From Pseudomonas arsenicoxydans (GTDB lineage: Bacteria > Pseudomonadota > Gammaproteobacteria > Pseudomonadales > Pseudomonadaceae), in contig NZ_RCZE01000013.1 in the NCBI RefSeq assembly GCF_006438915.1, forward strand, positions 186,001-250,000: a stretch of 64,000 bases of DNA, read 5' to 3'. The position numbers and the translations under genes are program-made. Shown here piece by piece: positions 8,096 through 15,514 of the stretch (positions are counted from its first letter, which is position 1; the number at the start of each line of letters is the position of its first letter). Below the pieces are notes generated by a model. The model searched no databases, was not told the origin of the DNA, and saw only the letters and a program-made list of their open reading frames with translations.

Positions 8096-8980
8096 ATGCG
8101 ACGACTACCCTCACTGGCCGCACTGCGAACTTTCGAATGCGCCGCCCGCCACGCGCATTTCGGCCGGGCCGCCGCCGAGTTGTGCGTCACCGACAGCGCC
8201 GTCAGCCATCAAATCCGCCAGCTCGAAGAACACCTCGGCGTTTCGCTGTTCATCCGCGAAGGCCGGCAGATTCGCCCGACCATGGCCGCCGGTCGACTGA
8301 TGCAAAGCCTGCAGCAAGCCTTCGAACTGATCGGCGATGCCTGCGATGAGCTGCGCGATCCGTCATCGCTGGCGGTGTTGCGCCTGGCTGTTACCGCCGA
8401 GCTAGCGCAAAAGTGGCTGATGAGCCGCCTCACGGATTTCTACGCGCGCTATCCACACATCACCCTGCACCTGTACGAACAACCGATTGACGGCACGGCG
8501 CCGGGTGAAGACATCGACCTGGCGATCACCTACGGCACCGGTCCGGTGGACAGCAGCGCGTACTTCGTCAGGCCCTTGCCGGCGTTGCAGTTCTTCCCGG
8601 TGTGCAGCCCCGGCCTGTTCAATCAGGGCACGCTGAAAACTCCCAGGGATCTGGCCCGTCATTGCCTGCTGCACGACGATCAGGACGGCAAGACCTGGAC
8701 CGCTTGGCTGACCAGCCATGCCGGTGATCAACGCCCCGAACGACAGCTGTATTTCGCTCACGCCGGCCTCGCGCTGGAAGCCGCGGCCCAAGGGCAGGGC
8801 GTGGCCATGGGCGATAACCTGACGGCGCAGGAGGATTTACTCAGCGGGCGCCTGGTCCGGCCTTTCACCTCGAGCATGACCGCCCTCGGCCAATACGCAC
8901 TGGTGTGCGAGCGGGTGCGGCTGGAGCGTCCGGCGGTGGCGCAGATGCTGGAATGGTTCAACGATCAGTTGATCGTTTGA
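8096..8980 (+). CDS. LysR-family transcriptional regulator (GcvA-like)
   Basis: 294 residues. The N-terminal winged helix-turn-helix (L-A-A-L-R-T-F-E-C-A-A-R-H and T-D-S-A-V-S-H-Q-I-R-Q-L-E) is followed by a periplasmic-binding-like effector domain from about residue 95. The H-Q-I-R-Q-L-E form and the overall build resemble the GcvA subgroup. It lies 100 bases upstream of, and codirectional with, agmatine deiminase and a polyamine-type binding protein, so control of agmatine/polyamine use is the natural inference. Two palindromes at its 3' end (8960-8977 and 8983-8996) are candidate operators. P. aeruginosa uses a TetR-type AguR for the equivalent pathway, so this would be a different control. 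Confidence 0.88.
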   Translation: MRRLPSLAALRTFECAARHAHFGRAAAELCVTDSAVSHQIRQLEEHLGVSLFIREGRQIRPTMAAGRLMQSLQQAFELIGDACDELRDPSSLAVLRLAVTAELAQKWLMSRLTDFYARYPHITLHLYEQPIDGTAPGEDIDLAITYGTGPVDSSAYFVRPLPALQFFPVCSPGLFNQGTLKTPRDLARHCLLHDDQDGKTWTAWLTSHAGDQRPERQLYFAHAGLALEAAAQGQGVAMGDNLTAQEDLLSGRLVRPFTSSMTALGQYALVCERVRLERPAVAQMLEWFNDQLIV

Positions 8981-8982
8981 TG

Positions 8983-8996
8983 AGTTGAATTCAACT
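8983..8996. promoter_or_regulatory. 14-bp perfect palindrome between lysR and aguA
   Basis: AGTTGAATTCAACT is a perfect palindrome three bases after the lysR stop and about 85 bases ahead of the aguA start. An 18-base inverted repeat (AACGATCA-GT-TGATCGTT, 8960-8977) directly precedes it but overlaps the last lysR codons. Neither is followed by a T run, so operator or hairpin function is more likely than termination. Function is inferred only. Confidence 0.35.
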
Positions 8997-9080
8997 ATCC
9001 CGAAATAATCATCGTTGGCGAGGACGGCGCCAGCGACCTTAGCCTGTGGTCATTCCAATCCCCGCTGATGAGGTTTGACC

Positions 9081-10205
9081 ATGGCACGTTTGCTCGATTC
9101 CACCCCCAAACAAGACGGTTTCCGTCTGCCCGGCGAATTCGAAACCAAGTCCGGTTGCTGGCTCGGCTGGCCGGAGCGCACCGACGTCTGGCGCAACGGC
9201 GCCAAGCCGGCGCAGAAAGTCTGGGTGCAAATCGTCACCGCCATCTCGCACAGCGAACCGGTCACCGTCTGCGCCTCGGCCGCGCAGTTCGCCACCGCCC
9301 GCCGGCAGTTGCCGCCGCAAGTGCGCGTGGTGGAAATGACCTGCAACGACACCTGGTTTCGCGACAGCGGGCCGTGCTTTGTGGTCAACGACGATAGCGG
9401 CGAAGTGCGTGGCGTCGACTTCGAGTTCAACGCCTATGGCGGTCTCGACGGTGGTTTGTACTACCCGTGGGACAAAGACGATCAGATCGCCAGCAAAATC
9501 CTCGAAATCGAACGTTTCGACCGCTATCGCGCACCGCTGATCGCCGAACTGGGCGGCATCCAGAGCGACGGCCAAGGCAGCATCCTCACCACAGAACAAT
9601 GCCTGCTCAACCGTAATCGCAACCAGCATCTGGGCAAAGCGGAAGTCACGCGGCGCCTGACCGATTACCTCGGTGCCGAGCAAGTTATCTGGCTGCCACG
9701 GGGCTGCAAGTTCGACGAAACCGACGGCCATGTCGATGACCTCGCGTGCTTCGTGCGCCCCGGTGAAGTGGTGCTGCAATGGACCGACAACCGCGATGAC
9801 CCGCAATGGGAAATCTATCAAGAGGCCTACGACATCCTGCGCAGCACCCGCGACAGCCGTGGCCGCGAGTTGATCGTGCACAAACTTCCGCAGCCCGACG
9901 TGCTGGAGTGGACTGCTGAAGAAGCCGAGGGCCTGGATCAGCAGGACAGCACGCACACGCGGCAGGCCGGGACACAGATCTGCGCGTCGTACATCAACTA
10001 CTACGCCGGCAACACCTCGATCGTGGTGCCGCTGTTTGGTGATCGCAACGATCAGGCTGCGATGGCGACCCTCGCCGAGTTGTTCCCGCAGCACAAAATC
10101 GTCGGTATCGAAAACTCTCGGGAAATCCTGTTGGGTGGCGGCAACGTGGCTTGCATCACCATGCCTCAGTACGCCGCGCCTGCCAGCAACAAAAAGGGAG
10201 TATGA
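9081..10205 (+). CDS. aguA: Agmatine deiminase
   Basis: Hydrolyses agmatine to N-carbamoylputrescine and ammonia in the arginine decarboxylase route to putrescine. The 374-residue protein has the guanidine-group-modifying enzyme motifs: N-D-T-W-F-R-D-S-G-P, D-G-H-V-D-D with the catalytic histidine, and the nucleophile C358 in G-G-G-N-V-A-C-I-T-M-P-Q. P. aeruginosa AguA has its nucleophile at a nearly identical position. The start is ATG 9081, with GAGG at 9070-9073. AguB (N-carbamoylputrescine amidase) is not next to it, unlike the usual aguBA pair. The following binding-protein gene overlaps or abuts the stop codon, indicating an operon. Confidence 0.95.
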   Translation: MARLLDSTPKQDGFRLPGEFETKSGCWLGWPERTDVWRNGAKPAQKVWVQIVTAISHSEPVTVCASAAQFATARRQLPPQVRVVEMTCNDTWFRDSGPCFVVNDDSGEVRGVDFEFNAYGGLDGGLYYPWDKDDQIASKILEIERFDRYRAPLIAELGGIQSDGQGSILTTEQCLLNRNRNQHLGKAEVTRRLTDYLGAEQVIWLPRGCKFDETDGHVDDLACFVRPGEVVLQWTDNRDDPQWEIYQEAYDILRSTRDSRGRELIVHKLPQPDVLEWTAEEAEGLDQQDSTHTRQAGTQICASYINYYAGNTSIVVPLFGDRNDQAAMATLAELFPQHKIVGIENSREILLGGGNVACITMPQYAAPASNKKGV

Positions 10206-10207
10206 AC

Positions 10208-11305
10208 ATGGGCCTGCACAAACTGACTCAAGCGTTAATGCTGGTGCTTGCACCCCTGTGTGTGCAGGCCGCCGACACCGCCAAACCGGTGGTCAACCTG
10301 TACATCTGGGGCGAGTACCTGGCACCGGATACGCTGACCAATTTCGAGAAACAGACCGGCATCCATGTGGTCGCCGATCACTTTGACTCACTGGAAACCG
10401 TCGAGACCAAATTGCTCACCGGTCGAAGTGGCTATGACCTGGTGCTGACAGCGGGTCAACATCTGTCCCGAGCGATCCAGAGCGGCGCGATCCAGACGCT
10501 GGACCGCAAGCAAACGCCGCACTTCCAAGGCGTCGGCGAGGAGTTCCGCCAGCACATGGCGGTGTTCGATCCGGGCAATCGTTACGCCGGCATTTATGCC
10601 TGGGGCACCACCGGCGTCGGTTACCAGGAAGAAGCGGTGAAGCAGCGCCTGCCCGACGCGCCACGGGACAGTTGGGCGATGCTGTTCGACCCGGCCGTGG
10701 TGTCGAAATTTGCCGATTGCGGGGTCAGCCTGCTCAACGATCCCAACGAAGTATTCGCGGCGGTCATGAAGTACATGGGCCTGGACATCAACCGCCAAAG
10801 CCTCGATGACCTGAAACTGGCCGAACAGCAATTGGCGAAGATCCGGCCGTACATTCGCTATTTCGACAATGACCTGAACATCAGCGACCTGGCCAACGGC
10901 AACACCTGCGTGGCGATGTCGTGGAACGGCAACGTGGCCATCGCGGCGGGGCAGGCCGAAGCGGCGAAGAAACCGTTTACGCTGAAGTACCAGATCCCCA
11001 AGGAAGGCACGTTGATCTGGTTTGATGCCATGGTCATTCCCAAGGACGCGCCGCACCCCGAGGCGGGGCTGGCGTTGATGGATTACTTGATGACACCTGA
11101 AGTGATCGCGCCGATCACGGACACCATTCACTACGCCAATGCGATTACGGCGGCGGACGGGTTGGTTGATCCGGCGATTCGCGATGATCCGGGGACGTAC
11201 CCGTCGGCGCAGGTGAGGGCTTCGTTGTATAGCAAGAATGACAATGGGAAGGCGTTTAACCGGGCGTTGATTCGGGCGTTTAGCCGGTTGAAGTCGGGGT
11301 TGTGA
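10208..11305 (+). CDS. Polyamine ABC transporter periplasmic binding protein (PotF/SpuD type)
   Basis: 365 residues with a signal peptide (M-G-L-H-K-L-T-Q-A-L-M-L ... V-Q-A-A). The mature N-terminus (V-N-L-Y-I-W-G-E-Y-L) is the hallmark of putrescine/spermidine binding proteins such as PotF and SpuD. The length is in the family range. GGGAG lies seven bases before ATG 10208; an ATG at 10202 overlaps the aguA stop (ATGA) but is only one base from that ribosome site. The permease and ATPase genes are not here, so it probably feeds a transporter encoded elsewhere. Coupling to aguA suggests agmatine or putrescine as ligand (inference). Confidence 0.88.
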   Translation: MGLHKLTQALMLVLAPLCVQAADTAKPVVNLYIWGEYLAPDTLTNFEKQTGIHVVADHFDSLETVETKLLTGRSGYDLVLTAGQHLSRAIQSGAIQTLDRKQTPHFQGVGEEFRQHMAVFDPGNRYAGIYAWGTTGVGYQEEAVKQRLPDAPRDSWAMLFDPAVVSKFADCGVSLLNDPNEVFAAVMKYMGLDINRQSLDDLKLAEQQLAKIRPYIRYFDNDLNISDLANGNTCVAMSWNGNVAIAAGQAEAAKKPFTLKYQIPKEGTLIWFDAMVIPKDAPHPEAGLALMDYLMTPEVIAPITDTIHYANAITAADGLVDPAIRDDPGTYPSAQVRASLYSKNDNGKAFNRALIRAFSRLKSGL

Positions 11306-11338
11306 TTGGCCCTTAGTGATGGGGTGAGTTAGCCGGCC

Positions 11339-11485
11339 CCTTCGCGAGCAAGCCCGCTCCCACATTTGACCGCATTCTTCTGGGAGAACTCGGTTAAATG
11401 CCTTCGCGAGCAAGCCCGCTCCCACATTTGACCGCATTCTTCTGGGAGAACTCGGTTAAATGTGGGAGCGGGCTTGCTCGCGAAG
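11339..11485. repeat. REP element with an exact 62-bp tandem duplication
   Basis: The 62-base unit at 11339-11400 (one REP core plus spacer beginning CCTTCGCGAGCAAGCCCGCT) is repeated without a mismatch at 11401-11462. An inverted REP core at 11461-11485 (GCGGGCTTGCTCGCG) closes the element. An ordinary REP pair has had one arm plus loop duplicated. It lies between the polyamine-binding-protein gene and the convergent glycosylase gene. Confidence 0.9.
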
Positions 11486-11499
11486 AACGATGACTCGGT

Positions 11500-12117
11500 C
11501 TATCGGGTAGGCACTCGCCACAAATACCACGCCGCCACTGTCCGATACGGGCTCCACCCCAACCCGATCTCCACCATCTGCTTGCGCGTCGGCTGCACCT
11601 CGAGCCCCTTCAGCCGCCGATAGCCCTCACGCACGCCAAAATCATCGGCCGGCAAGATATCCGGCCGCTCAAGGCTGTAGATCAGCAACATCTCAACCGT
11701 CCAGCGCCCAACCCCACGCAAGATGATCAGACGCTCGATCAACGCCTCATCGTCCATGGCCAGCGCCGTCGCATAGTCGGGCACCACGCCATCCAGCGTC
11801 GCTTGGGCAATCCCCTGAATGGTCGCGATCTTGCCCGCCGAAAACCCGCAACTGCGCAATTGATCAAACCCGGTCGCCAGGATCTGCTCCGGCCGTGGAA
11901 ACGTCACTGACGGAAACAACGCCAGCAACCGCCCGACAATCGCATCCCCGGCCTTGGCGTGCAGTTGCTGATAGGCAATCGCCCGCACCAGCGACTCATA
12001 CGGATCGCGAGCCGCATGCGGTTGATGCAGGCATGGGCCAACAGCGGCGATGTGGCGCGCCCAGTCTGCGTCGAGGGCCGCCAGAAATTCGGTTGCGGGC
12101 CGATAAGGATCGGGCAT
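11500..12117 (-). CDS. DNA-3-methyladenine glycosylase II (AlkA/HhH-GPD type)
   Basis: 205-residue base-excision enzyme that removes alkylated purines. It contains the helix-hairpin-helix (L-R-G-V-G-R-W-T-V-E-M-L) and the catalytic aspartate in D-D-F-G-V-R-E-G-Y, the HhH-GPD core. It lacks the extra N-terminal domain of E. coli AlkA, like other short bacterial and yeast Mag-type enzymes. ATG 12117 is used; it begins five bases after the stop of the upstream PEP-mutase-like gene, so translation is probably coupled. Being third in an operon headed by ada, it is expected to be induced by methylation damage. Confidence 0.9.
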   Translation of the reverse strand: MPDPYRPATEFLAALDADWARHIAAVGPCLHQPHAARDPYESLVRAIAYQQLHAKAGDAIVGRLLALFPSVTFPRPEQILATGFDQLRSCGFSAGKIATIQGIAQATLDGVVPDYATALAMDDEALIERLIILRGVGRWTVEMLLIYSLERPDILPADDFGVREGYRRLKGLEVQPTRKQMVEIGLGWSPYRTVAAWYLWRVPTR

Positions 12118-12122
12118 GGCGA

Positions 12123-12926
12123 TCAAGCGTTCCCGGCCGTTTTGAGCAGGGCGTTCACTTCACCGTATGTCAAAGCCTTGAGGTGACTGCTGTCGAGTTT
12201 GCCGGTTTCCAGAAAACCCTTGGCCAGCCCAGCCATGGCGCCATACAGAAATTCGGCGATGCCCGAACCGGCGCTCAAACGCCGCACGCCCAACGCTTTC
12301 AGCGCTTCAGGTGAAGGCAGGCTCGCAAGCCCCAGCACGTTCACCGGCAGCGTGGTGCCTTGGCACAATGCAGCGATCTCGTACTCCGCCGAAACACCCG
12401 CCGCGAACAACCCGTCGGCACCTGCTGCTTGGTACAGCGCGGCACGCTTGAGGGTTTCGGCGACGCGATCTTCGGCCGGCACCAATCCCTTGAGGTACAC
12501 ATCGGTGCGCGCATTGATGAACAGCTTCACATTGCGTTGATCAGCCACTCTGCGCGCCACGTCAATCTTGCGCACCAGCAACTCGGGCGAGGACGCGCCG
12601 TCCTCGATATTGATCCCGACCGCCCCGGCAGCAATCACCGCCTCAATCACCTGCGCGACACGCGTCAGGTCATCGGAATAGCCGGCCTCTACGTCCACGG
12701 TCAACGGCACGGAAATCACCCGGGCGATGGACTCGACGGTCGAGACCAGACGTTCAAGGGGCAGGGCGTTGCCGTCCGCATAACCATGGGCCCACGCCAC
12801 CGCCGCGCTGCTGGTGGCGACGGCTTTGCAGCCCAGTTGCTCGACGATGCGCGCCCCGGTGGCGTCGGCGACGTTGGTGAGGATCAACAAGCCTTCGTGG
12901 TGCAGTTGGTGGAATTGCTTGTCCAT
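12123..12926 (-). CDS. Isocitrate lyase / PEP mutase superfamily protein
   Basis: 267-residue (beta/alpha)8 barrel of the PEP mutase / isocitrate lyase superfamily. The magnesium-binding strands are visible (V-D-V-E-A-G-Y and I-N-I-E-D-G). The K-K-C-G-H signature of true isocitrate lyases is missing, so it is not one. Relatives split carbon-carbon bonds of 2-hydroxy- or oxo-acids or hydrolyse oxaloacetate; the substrate is unknown here. The start is ATG 12926 behind GGAAGGAC. It lies between ada and the alkylbase glycosylase on one strand with gaps of 30 and 5 bases, an unexpected metabolic gene inside a repair operon. Confidence 0.85.
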   Translation of the reverse strand: MDKQFHQLHHEGLLILTNVADATGARIVEQLGCKAVATSSAAVAWAHGYADGNALPLERLVSTVESIARVISVPLTVDVEAGYSDDLTRVAQVIEAVIAAGAVGINIEDGASSPELLVRKIDVARRVADQRNVKLFINARTDVYLKGLVPAEDRVAETLKRAALYQAAGADGLFAAGVSAEYEIAALCQGTTLPVNVLGLASLPSPEALKALGVRRLSAGSGIAEFLYGAMAGLAKGFLETGKLDSSHLKALTYGEVNALLKTAGNA

Positions 12927-12956
12927 CGAAGTCCTTCCTTATGACGATTGAGGCAA

Positions 12957-14039
12957 TCAGAACGCCAGTTGCTGGGTCATCTGCATCGCGGCGTTTTCCA
13001 GCCGGAGCAGAAACGCCTTGCGCGGTTGTCCTCCACCATAGCCGGTCAACGAGCCGTCTGCACCGATCACCCGGTGGCAGGGCACCACGATGGACAGTCG
13101 ATTGTGTCCGTTGGCCAGGCCCACCGCACGACTGGCGCCGGGCTTGCCCAGTAGTCTGGCGATGCTGCCGTAGGTGCTGGTCTGGCCGTACGGGATGTGT
13201 GCCAGTGCAGCCCAGACCTGCCGGGCGAACTCGCTGCCGGGCGTGTGCAGCGCAACGGTGAATTCGCTGAGTTTGCCGGCGAAGTACTGCGCCAGTTCGG
13301 CTTCGATTTGTTGCAAATGCGCGTTATGCCCCGGCGCGACCGCGTAGCCATAACGGTTCTGCAGTTCTTCGACTTCACGGGTCAATGCCGGGCGGTCGAG
13401 GAATTCCAGTAACACCAGCCCACGCCGCTCGGCCATGGCAATCATCGGCCCCAGTGGTGTGGTCAGGCGGGTGAAGAGCAGTGGCTCACTCTGCGCCGCC
13501 CGGCCCGGGGTGATGTGGAACGACTTCTGGAACGCGTCACGAAAACCGCTGAGGGATTCATAACCCGAATCGAAGGCCGCGCTGTCGATGGAATCGCCCT
13601 GTTTGATCCCGCCCAGCGCCATGCCGAGGCGGCGGGTGCGCAGCCAGGCGTGGAAGGTCATGCCGAAATGCTGCTTGAACCAGCGCCGCAACTTCAGCGG
13701 CTCGATGCCCTCGGCCAGCAACTGGGCATCGGTCCAGCGCTGCTCGGGATCGGCGTCCACCGACTTCAGCAGCGTCTGCACCCAGCTTGGCGCGATGGCC
13801 GCTGCGTCCAGCGGTTTGCAGCGCAGACACGCGCGATAACCCGCCGCCATGCATTCATCGGCGTGCGCAAAGAACTCAACGTTCTCCGGTTTTGGCGAGC
13901 GCGCCGTGCAGCCGGGGCGGCAGAAGATCCCGGTGGTTTTCACCGCCGTGAAGAACACGCCTTCGTAGGCAGTGTCGCGTTCGAGCATGGCGCGAACCAT
14001 TTCGGCGTGGGGCGGCAGCAAAGCGGTTTGTATGTTCAT
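12957..14039 (-). CDS. ada: Ada: bifunctional methyl-DNA repair protein and regulator
   Basis: 360 residues with three parts. The N-terminal zinc domain has C40, C44, C71 and C74, of which C40 would accept methyl from phosphotriesters. An AraC-type helix-turn-helix spans about 85-180. The C-terminal O6-alkylguanine methyltransferase has P-C-H-R-V-I-G with acceptor C321 (also Cys321 in E. coli). When methylated, Ada becomes an activator of its own operon. The start is ATG 14039; the ATG 36 bases further upstream would add a non-homologous tail. It heads a three-gene operon with the PEP-mutase-like protein and the AlkA-type glycosylase, and is divergent from a VOC gene. Confidence 0.95.
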   Translation of the reverse strand: MNIQTALLPPHAEMVRAMLERDTAYEGVFFTAVKTTGIFCRPGCTARSPKPENVEFFAHADECMAAGYRACLRCKPLDAAAIAPSWVQTLLKSVDADPEQRWTDAQLLAEGIEPLKLRRWFKQHFGMTFHAWLRTRRLGMALGGIKQGDSIDSAAFDSGYESLSGFRDAFQKSFHITPGRAAQSEPLLFTRLTTPLGPMIAMAERRGLVLLEFLDRPALTREVEELQNRYGYAVAPGHNAHLQQIEAELAQYFAGKLSEFTVALHTPGSEFARQVWAALAHIPYGQTSTYGSIARLLGKPGASRAVGLANGHNRLSIVVPCHRVIGADGSLTGYGGGQPRKAFLLRLENAAMQMTQQLAF

Positions 14040-14157
14040 GGGCTGAGCATAAAACCCTGGGGGCGGTGACTCCACCGGAAAATCGACAGTGAATTTTTGA
14101 GGCCCTAGGCTACAGTGTTCGGGTTACCGGTCATGTAGCCCTTCAGGAACCGATTTC

Positions 14158-14577
14158 ATGCCACCGTTCACGATTCAACACATTGATCACATCGTGCTGC
14201 GCGTTCAGGACCTGGAGCGCAGTATCACGTTTTACGCGCAGGTATTCGGCGCTGAACTGGTCAAGCGCCGCGACGATCTGGGGCTGGTGCACTTGCGCGC
14301 CGGGACCTCCATGATCGACCTCGTCAGCCTGGACGGTGAACTCGGGCGCAAGGGCGGGGCTGCCGCGGGTCAGGAAGGGCGTAACCTCGACCATGTCTGC
14401 CTGCGCATCGAACCCTTTGATGAGGTGGCACTGGTCAGTCACTTGCAATTGTTTGGTCTGACAGCGGCGAAGGCGGCTAAGCGCTTTGGTGCTGAGGGTT
14501 ATGGCTTGTCGCTGTATTGCTTTGACCCGGATGGCAATCAGGTTGAGCTCAAAGGGCCGTCGACTGATCAGCCTTAA
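14158..14577 (+). CDS. VOC (glyoxalase/dioxygenase fold) family protein
   Basis: 139-residue vicinal-oxygen-chelate protein. Metal ligands can be seen at the N-terminus (I-Q-H-I-D-H-I-V-L) and in L-D-H-V-C-L and N-Q-V-E-L-K-G near the C-terminus. It resembles the small virulence/fosfomycin-type VOC group, but no specific reaction can be assigned. ATG 14158 follows an AGGAA ribosome site. Transcribed away from the ada operon with 118 bases between them. A T-rich tract at 14686-14703 lies downstream, without a clear GC stem. Confidence 0.8.
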   Translation: MPPFTIQHIDHIVLRVQDLERSITFYAQVFGAELVKRRDDLGLVHLRAGTSMIDLVSLDGELGRKGGAAAGQEGRNLDHVCLRIEPFDEVALVSHLQLFGLTAAKAAKRFGAEGYGLSLYCFDPDGNQVELKGPSTDQP

Positions 14578-14863
14578 GTATCCTCAAGCCGCTCAGGTAG
14601 GAACTCCATTCGGGGTCAAGCGAACTTCAAGGCATCAAACCGGCCACTCGATAGGATTCGATCATTTTCTGAAAAATGTCGGACGTTTCTTTGTTTTTTT
14701 TTAAGCTTTTCACGCGTTTAACGAAGCGCGTTTAAAAACACTTGGTGTTACGTCCCAAAGGCTACAAAACCTTGCGCCGTTACCTACGGTTCAGAGAGAA
14801 TCCGCCGGCTTGTGCGTCTGTGGCTCGGGGCTTATCGTTTCCGTGTCGCTGAATATCAGTGAC
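14578..14863. other. Non-coding stretch between the VOC gene and the DUF6124 leader
   Basis: No reading frame here looks coding. The part around 14641-14740 is AT-rich for this genome, with a run of nine T and a near-direct repeat CGCGTTTAA at about 14713 and 14728. It probably holds the 3' end of the VOC transcript and the promoter for the leader and DUF6124 gene, but no convincing -35/-10 pair was found. Confidence 0.4.
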
Positions 14864-15067
14864 CGGGTTTGGTAGCCCGTTTGTCCACATGACGCATAGC
14901 GTCACCTTATGCAGATGCTGCTTTTTGGCATGCGTTTTAATGGTGGCCATGCGCAGGGCGTCTTCGGGCGCGCCGGATTTTCCATGTGGGCCGGTCTACC
15001 AACCTTCGTATGGCCACCACCCTTCGTTTGGTAGCGAGGGAGATGGCTCCGACAATCCCACATGGAG
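14864..15067 (+). promoter_or_regulatory. Structured 5' leader of the DUF6124 gene
   Basis: Several complementary segments are packed into about 200 bases before the start codon. TGGTGGCCAT (14941-14950) is perfectly complementary to ATGGCCACCA (15010-15019). CTACCAAC (14996-15003) can pair with GTTTGGTAG at 14867-14875 or with a second GTTTGGTAG at 15026-15034, but not both. CGGG/CCCG arms enclose the first copy (14864-14879), and CCCTTCG/CGAGGG arms enclose the second. The ribosome site GGAG (15064-15067) follows at once. This suggests a cis-acting RNA with alternative folds; the ligand or factor is unknown. Confidence 0.45.
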
Positions 15068-15075
15068 TTTCATCA

Positions 15076-15468
15076 ATGTTCAAGGTCACACCCAACCCGC
15101 CGGACACCGATTCGCCAGATACCGATCCGCCAACCGCCGATTCAGTGTCCCCGTACGAATCCCTCGACCCCAAAAAACTCCACGACGCCGCCGAACGCGC
15201 GCTCAACTTCTATCTCAACCCGGCTGCGCTCATGAACAACACCCCTCGTAAACCCAGCACCATTTACATGATTGCCCCAGACGTCGACCATGAAACCTTG
15301 CTGGTTCAAACGTGCGAGAACATGGCGTCGGCCAGTGTCATGGCCAGCAACGTGGCGGCATCGCTAGAGGGGACTCATCGCAGTAACGTGCTGGCGTTGC
15401 AGCAGGTCATCATGTTGGGGGAGCTGGCGGTGAATCGAATGCTGGATAACTTCGTTCCGCCTAAGTAA
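15076..15468 (+). CDS. DUF6124 family protein
   Basis: 130-residue small protein of a Pseudomonas-restricted family, recognised by the N-terminus M-F-K-V-T-P-N-P-P and the following S-P-Y-E-S-L-D-P-K-K-L segment. The first third is proline- and aspartate-rich and likely disordered. The rest is predicted helical (A-A-E-R-A-L-N-F-Y-L-N and V-L-A-L-Q-Q-V-I-M-L-G-E-L-A-V). It has no signal peptide, membrane segment or catalytic motif. ATG 15076 is fixed by GGAG eight bases upstream; an upstream in-frame start at 14986 would run through the structured leader. Function is unknown. Confidence 0.8.
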   Translation: MFKVTPNPPDTDSPDTDPPTADSVSPYESLDPKKLHDAAERALNFYLNPAALMNNTPRKPSTIYMIAPDVDHETLLVQTCENMASASVMASNVAASLEGTHRSNVLALQQVIMLGELAVNRMLDNFVPPK

Positions 15469-15480
15469 TCGCTGCATCAC

Positions 15481-15510
15481 GTTGGCGGGGGAGCTTGCTT
15501 CCTCGCCAAC
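15481..15510. repeat. Short GTTGGCG...CGCCAAC inverted repeat
   Basis: GTTGGCGGGGGAGCTTGCTT continues into CCTCGCCAAC and forms one hairpin of 30 bases. The core GGGAGCTTGCT matches the second repeat family seen at 42325-42458 and 47169-47292. It sits between the convergent DUF6124 and esterase genes. Confidence 0.6.
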
Positions 15511-15514
15511 ACCG

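Noticed and set aside
11339..11485. Possible CRISPR array
   Set aside because: There are only two full units, the spacers are identical, and the repeat is the palindromic REP core found elsewhere in the window. No cas genes are present.
12123..12926. True isocitrate lyase or phosphonopyruvate hydrolase
   Set aside because: The K-K-C-G-H catalytic motif is absent, and no phosphonate genes are nearby; only the superfamily can be supported.
14158..14577. Fosfomycin resistance protein
   Set aside because: The VOC fold is clear, but residues specific to FosA/FosB were not seen, so no drug-resistance claim is made.
14996..15034. Integron attC-like site (CTACCAAC ... GTTTGGTAG)
   Set aside because: The spacing and core do not match attC, there is no integrase, and the same GTTTGGTAG is repeated upstream, which points to an RNA leader.
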